Shown here in pieces: positions 1 through 10,048 of a stretch of DNA of 60,000 nucleotides. The translations under genes were made by a program, and so were the position numbers. This DNA comes from Adiantum capillus-veneris (taxonomy: Eukaryota > Streptophyta > Polypodiopsida > Polypodiales > Pteridaceae): the NCBI GenBank assembly GCA_014529385.2, contig CM043965.1, positions 63,635,933-63,695,932 of the forward strand, given 5' to 3'. The notes beneath the pieces were generated by a model, which was not told the origin of the DNA, searched no databases, and saw only the letters and a program-made list of their open reading frames with translations. Each line of letters opens with the position of its first letter. Positions within the stretch are counted from its first letter, which is position 1.

Positions 1-1420
1 TAGTGGTCATGGTAGGATTTCTATCCGACACAATTAGATGTTGGCAAGCCATGGTCCTTCTATCATACTTCATCTTTTGGTATACCATACATTTTGAAAC
101 ATACTCTTGTATGTTCTTGTTTCTTGGTAAGCCAATACAAGTATGCTTTTATTCCTAAAAGAATAAATTCGAATTCCTCTTTGCCCCGCATATGGGAGGA
201 GCATGGGAAGTGTGGAAGATATAGCCCATTGAGGTATGGAAGATAACCATCCTCTAACGTGAGTGGTTCTTTTTCTTCCATTTGTAAAGGCTATTATTAT
301 ATCCCTAAAGCCTGGGTTAGAAGCATATTTAACTATCATAAAACATAGTTCATTGTAAGTTGCTATTGATATCCTATCTACCCTTGGACATCGGGAAAGT
401 GCATAGGCTACATGTTTGTGCTTGCCAGCAATGTAAGCAATGTAAAATTTAAATTGCAAAAAGAAATTTGCCCACCTCATTTGATTGTCGAAGAGCTTGG
501 TTTGTATCATGGATGGAGTCCGCAAGAAGTACTTCCATGTGTCCAACGGCATGTAAAACAGCTCGTAGTTTCTTTTGTATATGTCCAACATTCGCTCATT
601 AGATTTGAGTCTTTGAATCTTGTATTCTATGGTATTCCCTTCTTGAAGCAAATTTTTGCTTGAAGGCATGCATCTAGACATTAGATTGGACCTCAAATAG
701 CTTTGAGAGATCCCATAGTGTAAGCATAAGTTGAGAGATAAGTTTCTCTTTGAACTTTTCAAAAGTATTTTTCTCTCTTTGTAGTCCATGTACACTTAAC
801 GTTCTTTTTTGTTAAGTCATGTATTGGATGTGCTATAAGCATGAATTTTTCCTATGAAGCATCTCTAGTATGCACTCATACCTTTAGAGCTTCGCAACTC
901 ATATAGACTCCTTGGATTTTTTATTACCTCTACCTTTTGTGGATCCATACAAATACCACCTTTAGAGATAATGTGACCTAATTATTGAATCTCTTAAAAA
1001 AAAAAATCCACTTTTCTTTTGGTTAGAGGAAAGCCCAATCTCTCTCAAAACTTACCAGTTCATGCTATTGCCTTTTGAACTCCTCTTGTGGAGCTTATAA
1101 AGCTCAATAAGGAGGCTTATTAGGCAGTGAGCTTCATCTTAAAAGCTCCATTGCATGGTCATTGTCCCCTCATTGTGGAGATAGCTCACAGGGGTATCAT
1201 CAATAAAAACATTTTGGAATCCATTTAGGAATGTAGAAAATTCTAATTCCTCTTGATTCCCGTCTTTTTTTTTATTGTTATTGGTTGAAACATTGAATTC
1301 ATTTACAGACTTTCTAACAAAAATCATGTATATGAATATATATATTTTCATTAACTTGTGAAAAGCATGCATATTTACAAGGGATCGGATGCTACCCGAC
1401 TCATAAACATGTATGTACAT
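1..1420 (-). pseudogene. gypsy pol remnant (RT ends, RNase H, start of integrase)
   Basis: In minus-strand order, 1420-1139 encodes the spacer before reverse transcriptase (FLNGFQNVFIDD-like). About 1110-1040 encodes the RT start (NKPPY, then QEEFKRQ). The RT core with its YVDD active site is absent. About 980-800 encodes the RT end (GHIISKGGICMDPQK). Then 795-70 encodes RNase H and the connection (KYFLRT, NQMRWANFFLQF, AGKHKH, YALSRCP). 281-63 starts the integrase zinc region. Several frameshifts and stops separate these pieces. Identity rests on colinearity with 25886-27305. It is non-functional. Confidence 0.85.
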
Positions 1421-1491
1421 ATCTCCTAGCTTAGGAAAAACAAAAGCCTTTTGCTATGAGCATCCTCTTTTGGAGTTTCCAGCATAGAAAC

Positions 1492-2934
1492 TCAAGGCGG
1501 ATTGTTGCCTACATTTATTTGGGGACAAGCACGATAGACATGCCCTTAATATCTACACTTGTAGCATTTGTTATCCTTACGATAACACTCTAGCTCTGTT
1601 GGAGAGAGTCTATTCTTACCTTTGTAGACTCCTTTCTCCTTAGCTTTGTTATCGGTGTTGCTAGAGTTGCCTTTGGAGGAAGTTTGAACATTATTCCTTC
1701 CTCTAGGCTCATTTTGATCCTTCACTTCCATGGGCTTAGAGTTTCTCTTAGCCCCTTGTTGGAAATTGATTTGAGAGGCCACCATAGTATGGTGTATGAC
1801 CGCCGATATGGCATTAGGCCTTTGTGAGTTGATATACTCAGCCATCTCGTCAAAAAGACCCGCACAAATTTTTTGCCTTTGCTCCTCAAAGCCTATCTTT
1901 TTGTAGACACTGGCTTTGAGAAGTAAATCCCAAAACTTATCTAAATACTTCTGGATAGACTCGTAGGGAGAGAGTTTCAAGCTTTGCCATTCTGTGAGGA
2001 CATTGTCTTTAGTGTTGCTTGCCATAAATTGTTTCATGATGGAGGCTCTTAAAGCCTTCCATGTCCTTGGAGCTTTCCTTTGGGCTCGTAGGCTAGCCCA
2101 CTATTGACGAGCGGAGATCTGAAAATGCATAGATACCTGACGCAGTTTAGAGGACTCCATGAAGTTCTCATCACCAAAGGCCACATCAAACTGTTGGATG
2201 AAGGCCAAGATCTTGTCTGTAGCACCAAAGGTGCCATCATAGGTAAGAAAAGTGGTGTCCTTTCCTCCCTCCTTGAACTTCTTCAGCTTCTTGGACCTTC
2301 TCCATACCGGATAGGACTTGCGATGGCCTTTCCTTTTGGGCTCTTTGAGAGAAGAGCCGCTACCTTCATTGGAATATGAGGAAGGTGATGAAGATGGAGA
2401 AGAGGGTGACCTCTTTCTCTCCTTTTCCTTATTTTGGTACCTCTCTTCATTTTTGTGATAACGAGGAGGAGGACTTTCTGGCAATCTTTCTCTCTTGGGG
2501 GGAGTTGGAGATCGTTGAGGCTGCCGTCTTCTTGGAGCCACATCTTCAGAAGTATTGGAAGACTCACTTCTTTCTCCTTATATTGGGGAAGGCTCTATAG
2601 TAGAGACTTCACCTTTCTTCTTGGATGGAGGTAAGCCCACTAGTAATCGTTTAAGCGCTTCATATGGGTTCTCCTCTTCTCTCACCGTAGAGAGCCCTCT
2701 CTTGGAAATCTCTTGAAGAGACTTCTCAGGTGCTCTCTCTTTTGGGGGAGTTTGGAGAATCCCATAACTATGAAGTTGTTGGAAAACTTCACCTTGTAGG
2801 GCTGGGTTTCCCATAGCTTGTTGCAGCTTAGAAACAAGACACTTGATAAACATGGGAGCATCATCATGAGCACCTTCATGTGAAAAATCAAAGTTATCAA
2901 TACTCGTTCTACTCTCTTGATTATTGTCAGCCAT
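1492..2934 (-). pseudogene. gypsy gag (family G1), three internal stops
   Basis: A single frame runs from an ATG at 2934 (MADNNQESR) through stops at 2578-2580, 2101-2103 and 1546-1548 to 1492. It holds an acidic N-terminus, a proline/arginine/serine-rich stretch (about 2530-2350), the gag core (LKLSPYESIQKYLDKFWDLL, about 1990-1930) and a CCHC zinc knuckle near 1555-1520 (CYKC, then GH, then C) with a stop inside the knuckle. Gag packages element RNA and forms the particle. I chose the ATG at 2934 because the gag-like sequence starts there and the primer site lies 400 bases upstream. An upstream in-frame ATG exists at 2976. Confidence 0.82.
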
Positions 2935-3335
2935 GTTAACAAAATTTATGTATGTACTTAGTGTATGATTTGGCAATTCAAAACCTTAGTTGCCGCACTC
3001 CTCTTAGCCTTTGAAAATCGGCTCTTAAATCTACACCCATGGCTCAAAGTGGTTAATTATAGAGAGTAGAGGAGTACGTCTAACATAGCAGAGTTGCCGA
3101 GGGTTAGCTCCTTTCGGACTTCTTATGGCTCAATAATGGTAAAGCCATAGGCAAGTCTAAAAAGACTCCATTATTAAGTCCAAAGCTCTCGAGGTGTGCA
3201 CCATATCCCACATAGTGGGCTCAACAAAACCGATAATAGATCCTAGTTCCACTTACCCTAATATAATTAACAACATCAACCATTTATAGGCTACCTAAGG
3301 ACCTCTCTTCTTAAGCAAGAAAAGAGAAACCAAAT

Positions 3336-3347
3336 GCTCTGATACCA
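3336..3347 (-). promoter_or_regulatory. Primer binding site, initiator tRNA-Met type
   Basis: On the minus strand this reads TGGTATCAGAGC, the classic complement of the 3' end of plant initiator tRNA-Met. It sits one base inside the LTR edge at 3349. It primes minus-strand DNA synthesis and fixes both the element orientation and the LTR boundary. Confidence 0.88.
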
Positions 3348-3493
3348 ATGTAATGGAAATGGCCTATGAACTTAGAGAATAGCGGAATTAAGAGAATTAG
3401 AGTGAGCAACTTTGAGAGCATAGATGGTGAACTTAATTGGTAGTAGCAACTTAATCATAACACTTAATTAACTAGGCATGAGCAATACCTTTG

Positions 3494-3494
<1 letters not shown>

Positions 3495-3556
<62 letters not shown>
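3495..3556. repeat. (GA)n microsatellite, about 62 bp
   Basis: Pure GA dinucleotide run inside the G1 LTR. The matching site in the two sister LTRs has only a short seed (CTCTCTCTTGC on the other strand), so it expanded after insertion. Confidence 0.97.
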
Positions 3557-3560
<4 letters not shown>

Positions 3561-4799
3561 AGAGAATATGACAATAGTTAAGGACCAGATTTATGTGGAG
3601 CCGGTCCCCCCTCCAAAAGGCATTTGTATTATAGATTCTCTCCTTAAGAGAGACTTGGTACAATACAATATTTGTGTTCCTTGAAACCTCTTTGGCAGTA
3701 TGGAGATGGAAGCTTCATACACCAAGATTTTGCATAATATCAACAATCAATCTTAGCTTGAAAACAGTCAAGAACTCGTGAACATCATTAGTCTTTGTCT
3801 TCCCTAAATCATTTGAGTGCATGAAGATGTATACTTTTATGCATCAACTTGTGCCTAAAGCAACAATTAATCTACCTTGCAATACAATTAATCTACTTGC
3901 ATTAAGTAGCTAATCTACTTGCAATAAACCTTTAGCATTCTTGCAATAAGCATAACATGCACTTTGTGGAAAGCATTAACTATCCCAAGCCTCAGTCCCA
4001 AGACCTCAAACACCTTCGAAGGTGGAGAGAGGTAGCAGGGAATGAGGGTAGGGAAGAGGAAGAAGAAGTATTCCATAGGAGAAAGAAATAATTCCTCACT
4101 TATCATCACTCTTCTTGCTTAGCATACATAATAGCATAGTAATGAAGATGGAAAGCTTAAGCATTGAAGCATAGCTCTTGGTTGGATTTGCATTCCATAG
4201 CCAAGAGTGTTGATGTAGGCTCTCAACTTCTCAAGGAGCTTGGAGAAGGAGATGGAGCTCTTGCACCTTGCATAGCACACAATGAGAGTGTTTGTGAGTG
4301 TGTGTGGGTGAGTATACCCCCTAAGCAACCCCCTAGCTTGCTTGGGTCAATCCCCCCTTGTAGCTTATGCTTGAAGCTCATTGGACCCCTCCAGGCCTAG
4401 CCAATCATAAGCAGGAGGCATTACAAGCAGCAAGGGTAGCCTTGAGACAAGTGTCCCCCTTTCCCCTTTGAGAGAGAGGACTTGATAAATGAAAAATCAA
4501 TTAAATAAATCCCCTAAATTATCATTGGATCCCTTGGGTGGCCAACCAATAGGCTTTAGGCACACCATGAGGGCAACATGAGGAGGAACTTGACAAGTGT
4601 TCCTTTTGCTATCTTTGTACCATGCATGCCTTGTGTGAGTGTGTGGGTGTTCTCTCTCATGCTCCCTCATGTAGGGCTCGTACCTCCTTGTAGGGATTGA
4701 ATATTTGACTTTTTGACACCTTAACCCCTCATGCATAGGCCCAGTTCCCACCACAAGCTTGGCCCTTAAGCACTTTAAGCTTGGGCTGGGTTCTCACCT

Positions 4800-4965
4800 C
4801 AAGTGCAACCCTAACATCTCAAGCATGTCAAGCACCTCAAGCATCTCAATCATTAAGCACCTCAAGCATCTCAAGCACCTCAGTCATCAAGCACATCAAG
4901 CAACTTAGTCATCAAGCATGACAAGCAGGACAAGCACCTCGAGCTTGGTCGGGTTCCCGCGCCTC
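4800..4965 (-). repeat. LTR-internal minisatellite (CTTGAGGTG family)
   Basis: Imperfect 9 to 15 bp repeats of GCTTGAGGTGCTTGA type on the minus strand. The same array occurs in the other two G1 LTRs (28397-28640 and 38045-38290) with different copy arrangement. Confidence 0.85.
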
Positions 4966-5245
4966 AAGCTCATCAGCCCTAGATTACCTAAGGTCAAAGG
5001 ACTTTTACACATATTATGGAGGTATTCAATGAAGCTAACCCTAAGGTCTTATGCTCCATTGGTTAGCCTTGCTCTTTGATAGTCCATCTCTCATTTGGGC
5101 CCCTTTACCAATGGCCCCGTGTTGAGATAGATCTAAAAGCACATGTCTATATCTTAACCCTTGTTCCCGTTTATTCTCCCACATTAAGTGATCATTTTAA
5201 TATGAGAAAATCATTTGGGGTGGTTAGATATTAGTTTTTATGACA

Positions 5246-5520
5246 GAGGGAGGAGCTGGAGCCAGTCAAGGAGGAGCGTGAGTAAGTCAAGGAGGAGCAA
5301 GAGCCAGCCAGACTGAGCCGGTTAGGTAGAAGCCTGAGCCACTTAGGGAGGAGCCTGATCTAGTCACAAAGGAGGCAGGGCCAATTAGGGAAGAGCTTGC
5401 ATAGGAGGAAGAGCCAAAGATAGCTCAAGAAAATCAAGGGATAGACTCTTCTTTTCAAGGGCCAATCAACACAAAGCAAGATCCTCTGCCACAAGATTGG
5501 AATCTTGTCAAGAAAATCAC
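5246..5520 (+). pseudogene. Acidic repeat coding remnant (possible transposon protein)
   Basis: A stretch with imperfect repeats encoding runs such as EELEPVKEERE, EEQEP and EPEPLREEP, broken by stops and a frame change. It then reads DPLPQDWNLVKKI. It abuts the gypsy LTR end at 5245 and lies upstream of the Ulp1-like segment. It may be the N-terminal, charged part of the same transposon gene, but that link is inference. I do not recognise the protein. Confidence 0.4.
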
Positions 5521-5728
5521 AAAGAGGAACTGCAAGTTCTGGTCAGTTCATCACCTCTTCATACACAGATTCATATGTCTGGAAGGTCAGAGGAGGTCTG
5601 CATTTTTAATCTTGATCAACAAGATTTTCTATGCATGTGTAGTTTTTCCAATGCCAACATAGCAAATTCAGTGATCAACATTGTTATGTGGTACGTCTCA
5701 AGTTCATTATAGGTCATGTTGTTGGTGT

Positions 5729-6016
5729 TAGAACCAAGCAAATAGGGTTTACGGAAGTGAGGGTTAGAACCAAGTGAATGGGGACCCTGATGAATTTTTC
5801 ACGTCCCCAATTCACTTGGTGTTGAAAATCTTGGATTCACTTGGTATTGACCCATGTCTTTGCAATAGTGAGCGTCAGAACCAAGCTAATGGGGACCCTA
5901 AGGAATTTTCCAAGGCCTCAATTTGCTTGGTATTGACCCTTGTATTGCAGCAGAGACGGCCAGAACCAAGCGAATAGGGACCCTAATGAATTTTTCAAGG
6001 CTATGGTTTGCTTGGT
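5729..6016. repeat. Tandem hairpin-forming repeat, three copies plus a partial
   Basis: Units start GAACCAAG at about 5731, 5767, 5878 and 5963. Each full unit pairs ACCAAGTGAATgGGGA with a downstream arm of type TCCCCAATTCACTTGGT (5803-5820, 5918-5931, 6005-6016). An extra downstream arm lies at 5835-5845. Each copy could fold as a stem-loop in DNA or RNA. Confidence 0.75.
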
Positions 6017-6310
6017 TGCGACCTACATCCACTAATAAATCTAATTGCTAGCATTTATTCATGTTAGAAACTCTATTATGCTTCTGCTTAGGTACATTCA
6101 TGACAAAATATACATAATATATCTACTTATCTCGCCTATGCTTTAGAACAACGAAGTTTCTTTTTTGACGCTAATGGGCTAATTCAATAGAGTAAATTGG
6201 AATCTAGCACGCTTTCTAGTCACTGCATACAATCAATTGTGAGTTTCATCTTAAAAAGTAAAGTATGTTGGATTTAAGATCTTATTTTTTCTCATCCTTG
6301 ATAGTTTTAG
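6017..6310. other. No recognisable gene
   Basis: AT-rich sequence. It probably includes the intron before the Ulp1-like segment, which follows a possible acceptor (ctatgtag) ending at 6324. Confidence 0.4.
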
Positions 6311-6324
6311 TGTTTTCTATGTAG

Positions 6325-6420
6325 TGAACATTGGAGTCTGTTGTTATTCAACGTACTATATAAGATTGTCTACTATGAAAACTTCAAGCAAAGCAGGGGG
6401 TTCCATGGGCGTGTAAAGAT
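6325..6420 (+). pseudogene. Ulp1-like (C48) cysteine peptidase, His part
   Basis: The frame reads EHWSLLLFN then KIVYYENF. This is the pattern of the Ulp1 fold around the catalytic histidine (HWSL) and the following acidic residue (normally D, here E). The His codon is 6329-6331. The catalytic Cys part is found at 16855-16960, on the far side of the inserted Tat element. Ulp1-type domains occur in desumoylating proteases and in many plant DNA transposons (MULE and related). The repeat context favours the transposon source. Confidence 0.6.
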
Positions 6421-6577
6421 ATAAGATACATCTTTATGTTTTTTTCTTAGTAGTGTATGTTTGTAATGCCTTATTAAAGCAAACGCTTATGTATGTAGTG
6501 CCACAAAAAAGTTTGTATGTTGTGTAAAGCACATTTTGTTAGAACATGATCTAGGTACTGCCACTCAACACTAATGG

Positions 6578-8650
6578 TGAGTGGCATAAAATGGTAACCA
6601 TCTTTTTGCAACATTTGTCAGCCTACTCAACGTCCTCTTCCTCATATGTGTATATATTTTTCTACGCTATTAAGTTATCTAGAGTAAATTCCCCCTCTTC
6701 GTTTAACCTTTGTGGCGACACATACATTATACTCTTCCCAAAAATGTCACCTTAGTCATATATTTATATTACCACCCTTTTCTTTTTTGCTTTGTAAATA
6801 GAATAAGCATACAATAACCAACTATATACCCCCAAACTTTCTTACCTCTTGTGAATTAGTAGTAGAAAAATAATATATCCATCTTCCACCCCATACAGAT
6901 AAATTCCCATGGAAATCAACTCTCCACTTGTTTTTACCAAAGATTATGGTCCCTCTCTACAAGTCTTCTATGCCCCCTACATAGGTGGCCCAATATCTCT
7001 TAAGAATATACATATAGTTTCTCTCCTTTCAAAAAGACTCCAATTGTATATTATTTTCACAAGCAAAAAATATTGGGCCCTCCTCTATTTGTTTAAGCAT
7101 CATAGCCTTTTGACAAAGCATGATTCCCCTTGGATGCATACAAGCAAAGGGCCCATACAAGAAGACTTGGAAGCAAAAGGTTCCCTAGCCTAGTGTGGAC
7201 CTTCCAAACCGAATTCCTTGGTGCATGGGCATGAAGAATAGTCCAAATTCATATCAAACATGTTGAGAAGGTCAATTTTTCCTTTTGAAGCATGTCATTC
7301 CGAGCTACAGGTAAAAAGTTATGGTCAAAATAGTGTAAATCTGTCAGATTTGCAGCAAAAGGGAACTGTAAATCAAGTAAATCAAGAGGGTGAGATCTTA
7401 TTTTTCCCCTACTCATCTTATAGAAGAGCAATGAGTGTTCAAGGTCACTTGCATGTGATGGGACCAACCTAAAGATGCTTTCTAAATGCAAAGACAGACA
7501 AGTTGAGATACCCCGCAGGAGCCACCCGTAGGGCCTCATGGTGGGGCCCACCTACATTATGCATCCCTATGGAGCCTTCACGGTCTAAAATGATATTTTT
7601 GGTGAATAAATAGTCCCTTTTATGTCCAATACTCAATGAGTGGTCAAAGGACACTTAATTAGGTCTAATCACTTACTCTAATTAAGTGTAGCATAATCCC
7701 ACTCCTACACAACTATAAATAGCCCCCTTGGAGAGACTCAAGGACACACACCTATATTTTCAACTTCATGTTGTTTCTTGATCAATAGTAGAGAAAACCC
7801 CAACTCTCCCTCTTTCACATCCTCCCTCCTAACCCTCCTCTTTGGAGGAAGTGCAACTCTGTTCTCCACTCTTTCCATTCTACAATCTCTTACTCCATCA
7901 ACCCAATAAATCATTTGTAGCACCTCAATAACTTGTAAATACATCATGATCTCTCTCATGGTTATGTTAATGATCATGAAATCATCTTCAAAACTTTCAA
8001 GTGTCGCAATTCGTGATGGTTAGCCAGCGTCTGTCCTCCCCTTAAAAGGTGTGCGAGAAATCAAGTAAGTGTTCTATTCTCAATTTACTATTGGTTTGTT
8101 TCTCCACACTTATTCAATTGGTCTAAAGAAATTTCTCACTCCAACTCTCTTTTGCTTCATTACATATGCATGTGGCTACCTCTCATGGTGATTTTATTTG
8201 TGTCACGGCATTGCATAGATGGAGATGAGCTCTCTATGCAAAGTGTGTTAGTTTGATGTAAGTGATTCTCTTGTGTGTTTGAGAGGCAAGTCTTGTGCGC
8301 ATGATTTTTTGCTGAGTGCTTGAGAGAGGAAGAGTTTGGATGTATTATGGGTATTCTTATGGGGAGAAGGTGAATGCTATTCCACAAATTGCATATTTCA
8401 TTTTGATGCACGGCATTGGATTGCATAATCGTTGATGGTGTTCAAGTGTCCAAAGTGTATATAGAGTAAGGGGGTTTTCAAAGTGTGTTGCTTGAGTGGG
8501 TGAGTGCAAGTGTTATTTTGATTGGTTTCCTTCTCCACTCCCAAAAGAAGGTGGTGCCCCAAGTAGTGTGCGTACCTCTTTACAAACATTTTGTGAGGGT
8601 AGGCCCATTGGTTTGGGTTTAGAGGCCCCATTTCAAAAAGATCGCCCTCA
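6578..8650 (+). repeat. 5' LTR of the Tat element
   Basis: 2073 bp, nearly identical to 14782-16854. Short open frames inside (6909-7193, 7249-7551, 8160-8426, 8398-8727) recur in the other LTR simply because the LTRs are copies. I see no domain in them. A TATA box lies at 7714-7721. Confidence 0.95.
7714..7721 (+). promoter_or_regulatory. TATA box of the 5' LTR
   Basis: TATAAATA in the context ACTATAAATAGCCCC, positioned in the middle of the LTR, as expected at the U3/R junction. The start site should lie about 25 to 35 bases downstream. The copy in the 3' LTR is at 15918-15925. Confidence 0.65.
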
Positions 8651-8655
8651 TAAAG

Positions 8656-8673
8656 TGGTGCCCCCACTGAGGA
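8656..8673 (+). promoter_or_regulatory. Primer binding site of the Tat element
   Basis: TGGTGCCCCCACTGAGG starts five bases after the LTR end at 8650. It begins with TGG, which pairs with the tRNA CCA end. I could not name the tRNA by eye. Confidence 0.6.
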
Positions 8674-8704
8674 ACATATTTCCAAGTTACCTTCAAATTT
8701 TTTA

Positions 8705-8920
8705 GTGATGAACAATGGAGTTCCCATCTATCCATTTCATTTTGCACAACACATTAGAGTAAATGTTCACATAGATAGAAAAGTCTTTTTTCAGCAACGC
8801 ATTGTTTTTATGTTTGGTGCAAAAAGACTTAGAGAAATACTGGCATCACCCAATCCAATTATACTTCCAATCATCAATTATGAAACTTCTTTTGATGTTC
8901 ACGTTTTCATTTTGTTTTAA
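8705..8920 (+). CDS. Leader small ORF 1 (about 70 aa), twin of 9004-9216
   Basis: Reads from MMNNGV to VFILF. It aligns with the second leader ORF through FG..RL.EI.AS.NP.ILP.I.YE then DV..FIL, while the DNA is strongly diverged. Conservation of protein over DNA suggests a coding history. It lies between primer site and gag, a place where some Tat-lineage elements carry an extra ORF. Function is unknown; no known domain, signal peptide or membrane segment is evident. The second ATG at 8708 could be the start. Confidence 0.55.
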   Translation: MMNNGVPIYPFHFAQHIRVNVHIDRKVFFQQRIVFMFGAKRLREILASPNPIILPIINYETSFDVHVFILF

Positions 8921-9003
8921 AGGCAGGAACAAGGAGTGGTGAAGGAGTGCTCAAGGGCCATATGAAGGAACGAAGTCTTCAAACCAACAACGAGGAGTAG
9001 CAC

Positions 9004-9216
9004 ATGAATCACGATCAAAACAATGAACCTTTTAGGCCTATTGCTCGACAATCCATTCATATAATCATTGCAACTAAGTTTAGGTTTCAATCTATCATAA
9101 GGAGGATATTTGGATCCACTCGCCTCAATGAAATCAATGCTTCAATTAATCCATTTATTCTACCTATGATAAAGTACGAATTAACAATGGATGTGTACAT
9201 CTTCATTTTAATGTAA
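9004..9216 (+). CDS. Leader small ORF 2 (70 aa), twin of 8705-8920
   Basis: Reads from MNHDQNNEPF to VYIFILM. The C-terminal two thirds match leader ORF 1: FGSTRLNEI, ASINPFILP, then DVYIFIL. It ends 85 bases before the gag ATG. Tandem arrangement and similar length suggest duplication of one small gene inside the element. Product unknown. Confidence 0.55.
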   Translation: MNHDQNNEPFRPIARQSIHIIIATKFRFQSIIRRIFGSTRLNEINASINPFILPMIKYELTMDVYIFILM

Positions 9217-9301
9217 TCAGATTTATAGTGTCAATAAACTTGTGCGGCCCGTAAGAGAAAAGTTTCTTTAAAAAAAAGAGATTTCAAAAAGTCTAAACAA
9301 A

Positions 9302-10048
9302 ATGTCAAGTTCTTTTCCCACGTTCTATGCAAGAAGTGGGGAAGATGCGCAAGAGTTTCTTGACAACTTGGAGATGGCACATCTCATATCCGGGAGAGAT
9401 GAAGAGGAAGTAAAGCTATGAGCCTTCCCGTTGGTTCTAAAAGCAGAAGCTAAAGCATGGTATGAGACCTTGCAACCCGAAATCAAGTCCAATTGGGAGA
9501 GACTGCGAGCAAGCTTCCTCTCCAAGTTTGGGCAAGGTGATACTTCTGAAGGACTATGGAAATGTCTTATTGGACATAAGCAGGTATCACTTGAAGACTA
9601 TCCCTCTTATGAAGCAACCTTTGTCAATCTATGGGGTAGGTGGGAGGCTACATTAGAAAATCATGGTGGTGCACCTAACTTTCTAAAAAAAGAGAGATTC
9701 ATGGTTGGATTTTATCCACTTTTAAAGGCTAAAGTAGAGCTGAAATTCCCATCCACCTTCGAAGAAGCACGTGAGGTAGCCATCATCAAGTTTAGAAAAC
9801 TACACTTCCAAGCACATAGAGCAAGGGGTTTGAATGAAGTGAGTGAGAGGGAGTCTTCACAAACCATGGAAGCACCAATTAGGGCCCCTCTTGCACAATT
9901 TTCACAAATAGGAGATAACTCTCAACAAGAGGTTTTACAAAGGCTAACTTAACAGCTTGAGAACCTCACTCTGAATCTAGTACAAGGCCTACCTCAACAA
10001 CGACAACCAAGAGAAGGGAATCGCAATCAAGGAAGACAAGCCCAAGAG
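9302..10048 (+). pseudogene. gag of the Tat element, two nonsense codons
   Basis: ATG at 9302 (MSSSFPTFYARSGEDAQEFL). The frame continues into pol with stops only at TGA 9419-9421 and TAA 9950-9952. The gag core is visible as AKAWYETLQPEIKSNWERLR then FLSKFG (about 9445-9535). The zinc knuckle follows in the same frame at 10055-10096 (C-x2-C-x4-H-x4-C). Gag forms the particle and binds RNA. Both stops are one C-to-T step from CGA and CAA, so a recent ancestor was probably open. The ATG choice rests on position and on the gag-like sequence starting there. Confidence 0.85.

Larger units (their letters stand above)
1..5245 (-). mobile_element. Ty3/gypsy element (family G1), truncated by the window edge
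   Basis: Reading on the minus strand this is an LTR (5245 down to 3349), an initiator-Met type primer site, gag, and broken pol running off the window start. The LTR matches those at 28125-29757 and 37773-39388, so three members of one family lie in the window. Protease and most of the reverse transcriptase are missing and gag has in-frame stops, so it cannot be autonomous. The pol remnant is similar to the better preserved pol at 25886-27764, which carries a chromodomain-like tail. That points to the chromovirus branch. Confidence 0.88.
3349..5245 (-). repeat. 5' LTR of gypsy G1 (1897 bp)
   Basis: In element orientation it starts TGTCATAAAAAC at 5245 and ends CCATTACA at 3349, the same termini as the LTRs at 28125-29757 and 37773-39388. 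It is about 260 bp longer than those two. An expanded GA tract (3495-3556) is part of the difference. It contains the family's CTTGAGG minisatellite (4800-4965). Open frames inside it (for example 4119-4328 and 4497-4754) are not supported as genes. Confidence 0.85.

Noticed and set aside
3478-3684. ORF with an Arg-Glu repeat
   Set aside because: Translation of the GA microsatellite; not a gene.
6909-8727. ORFs of 60-109 aa inside the Tat LTR, repeated at 15113-16835
   Set aside because: They recur only because the LTRs are copies; no domain, both strands, no start context.
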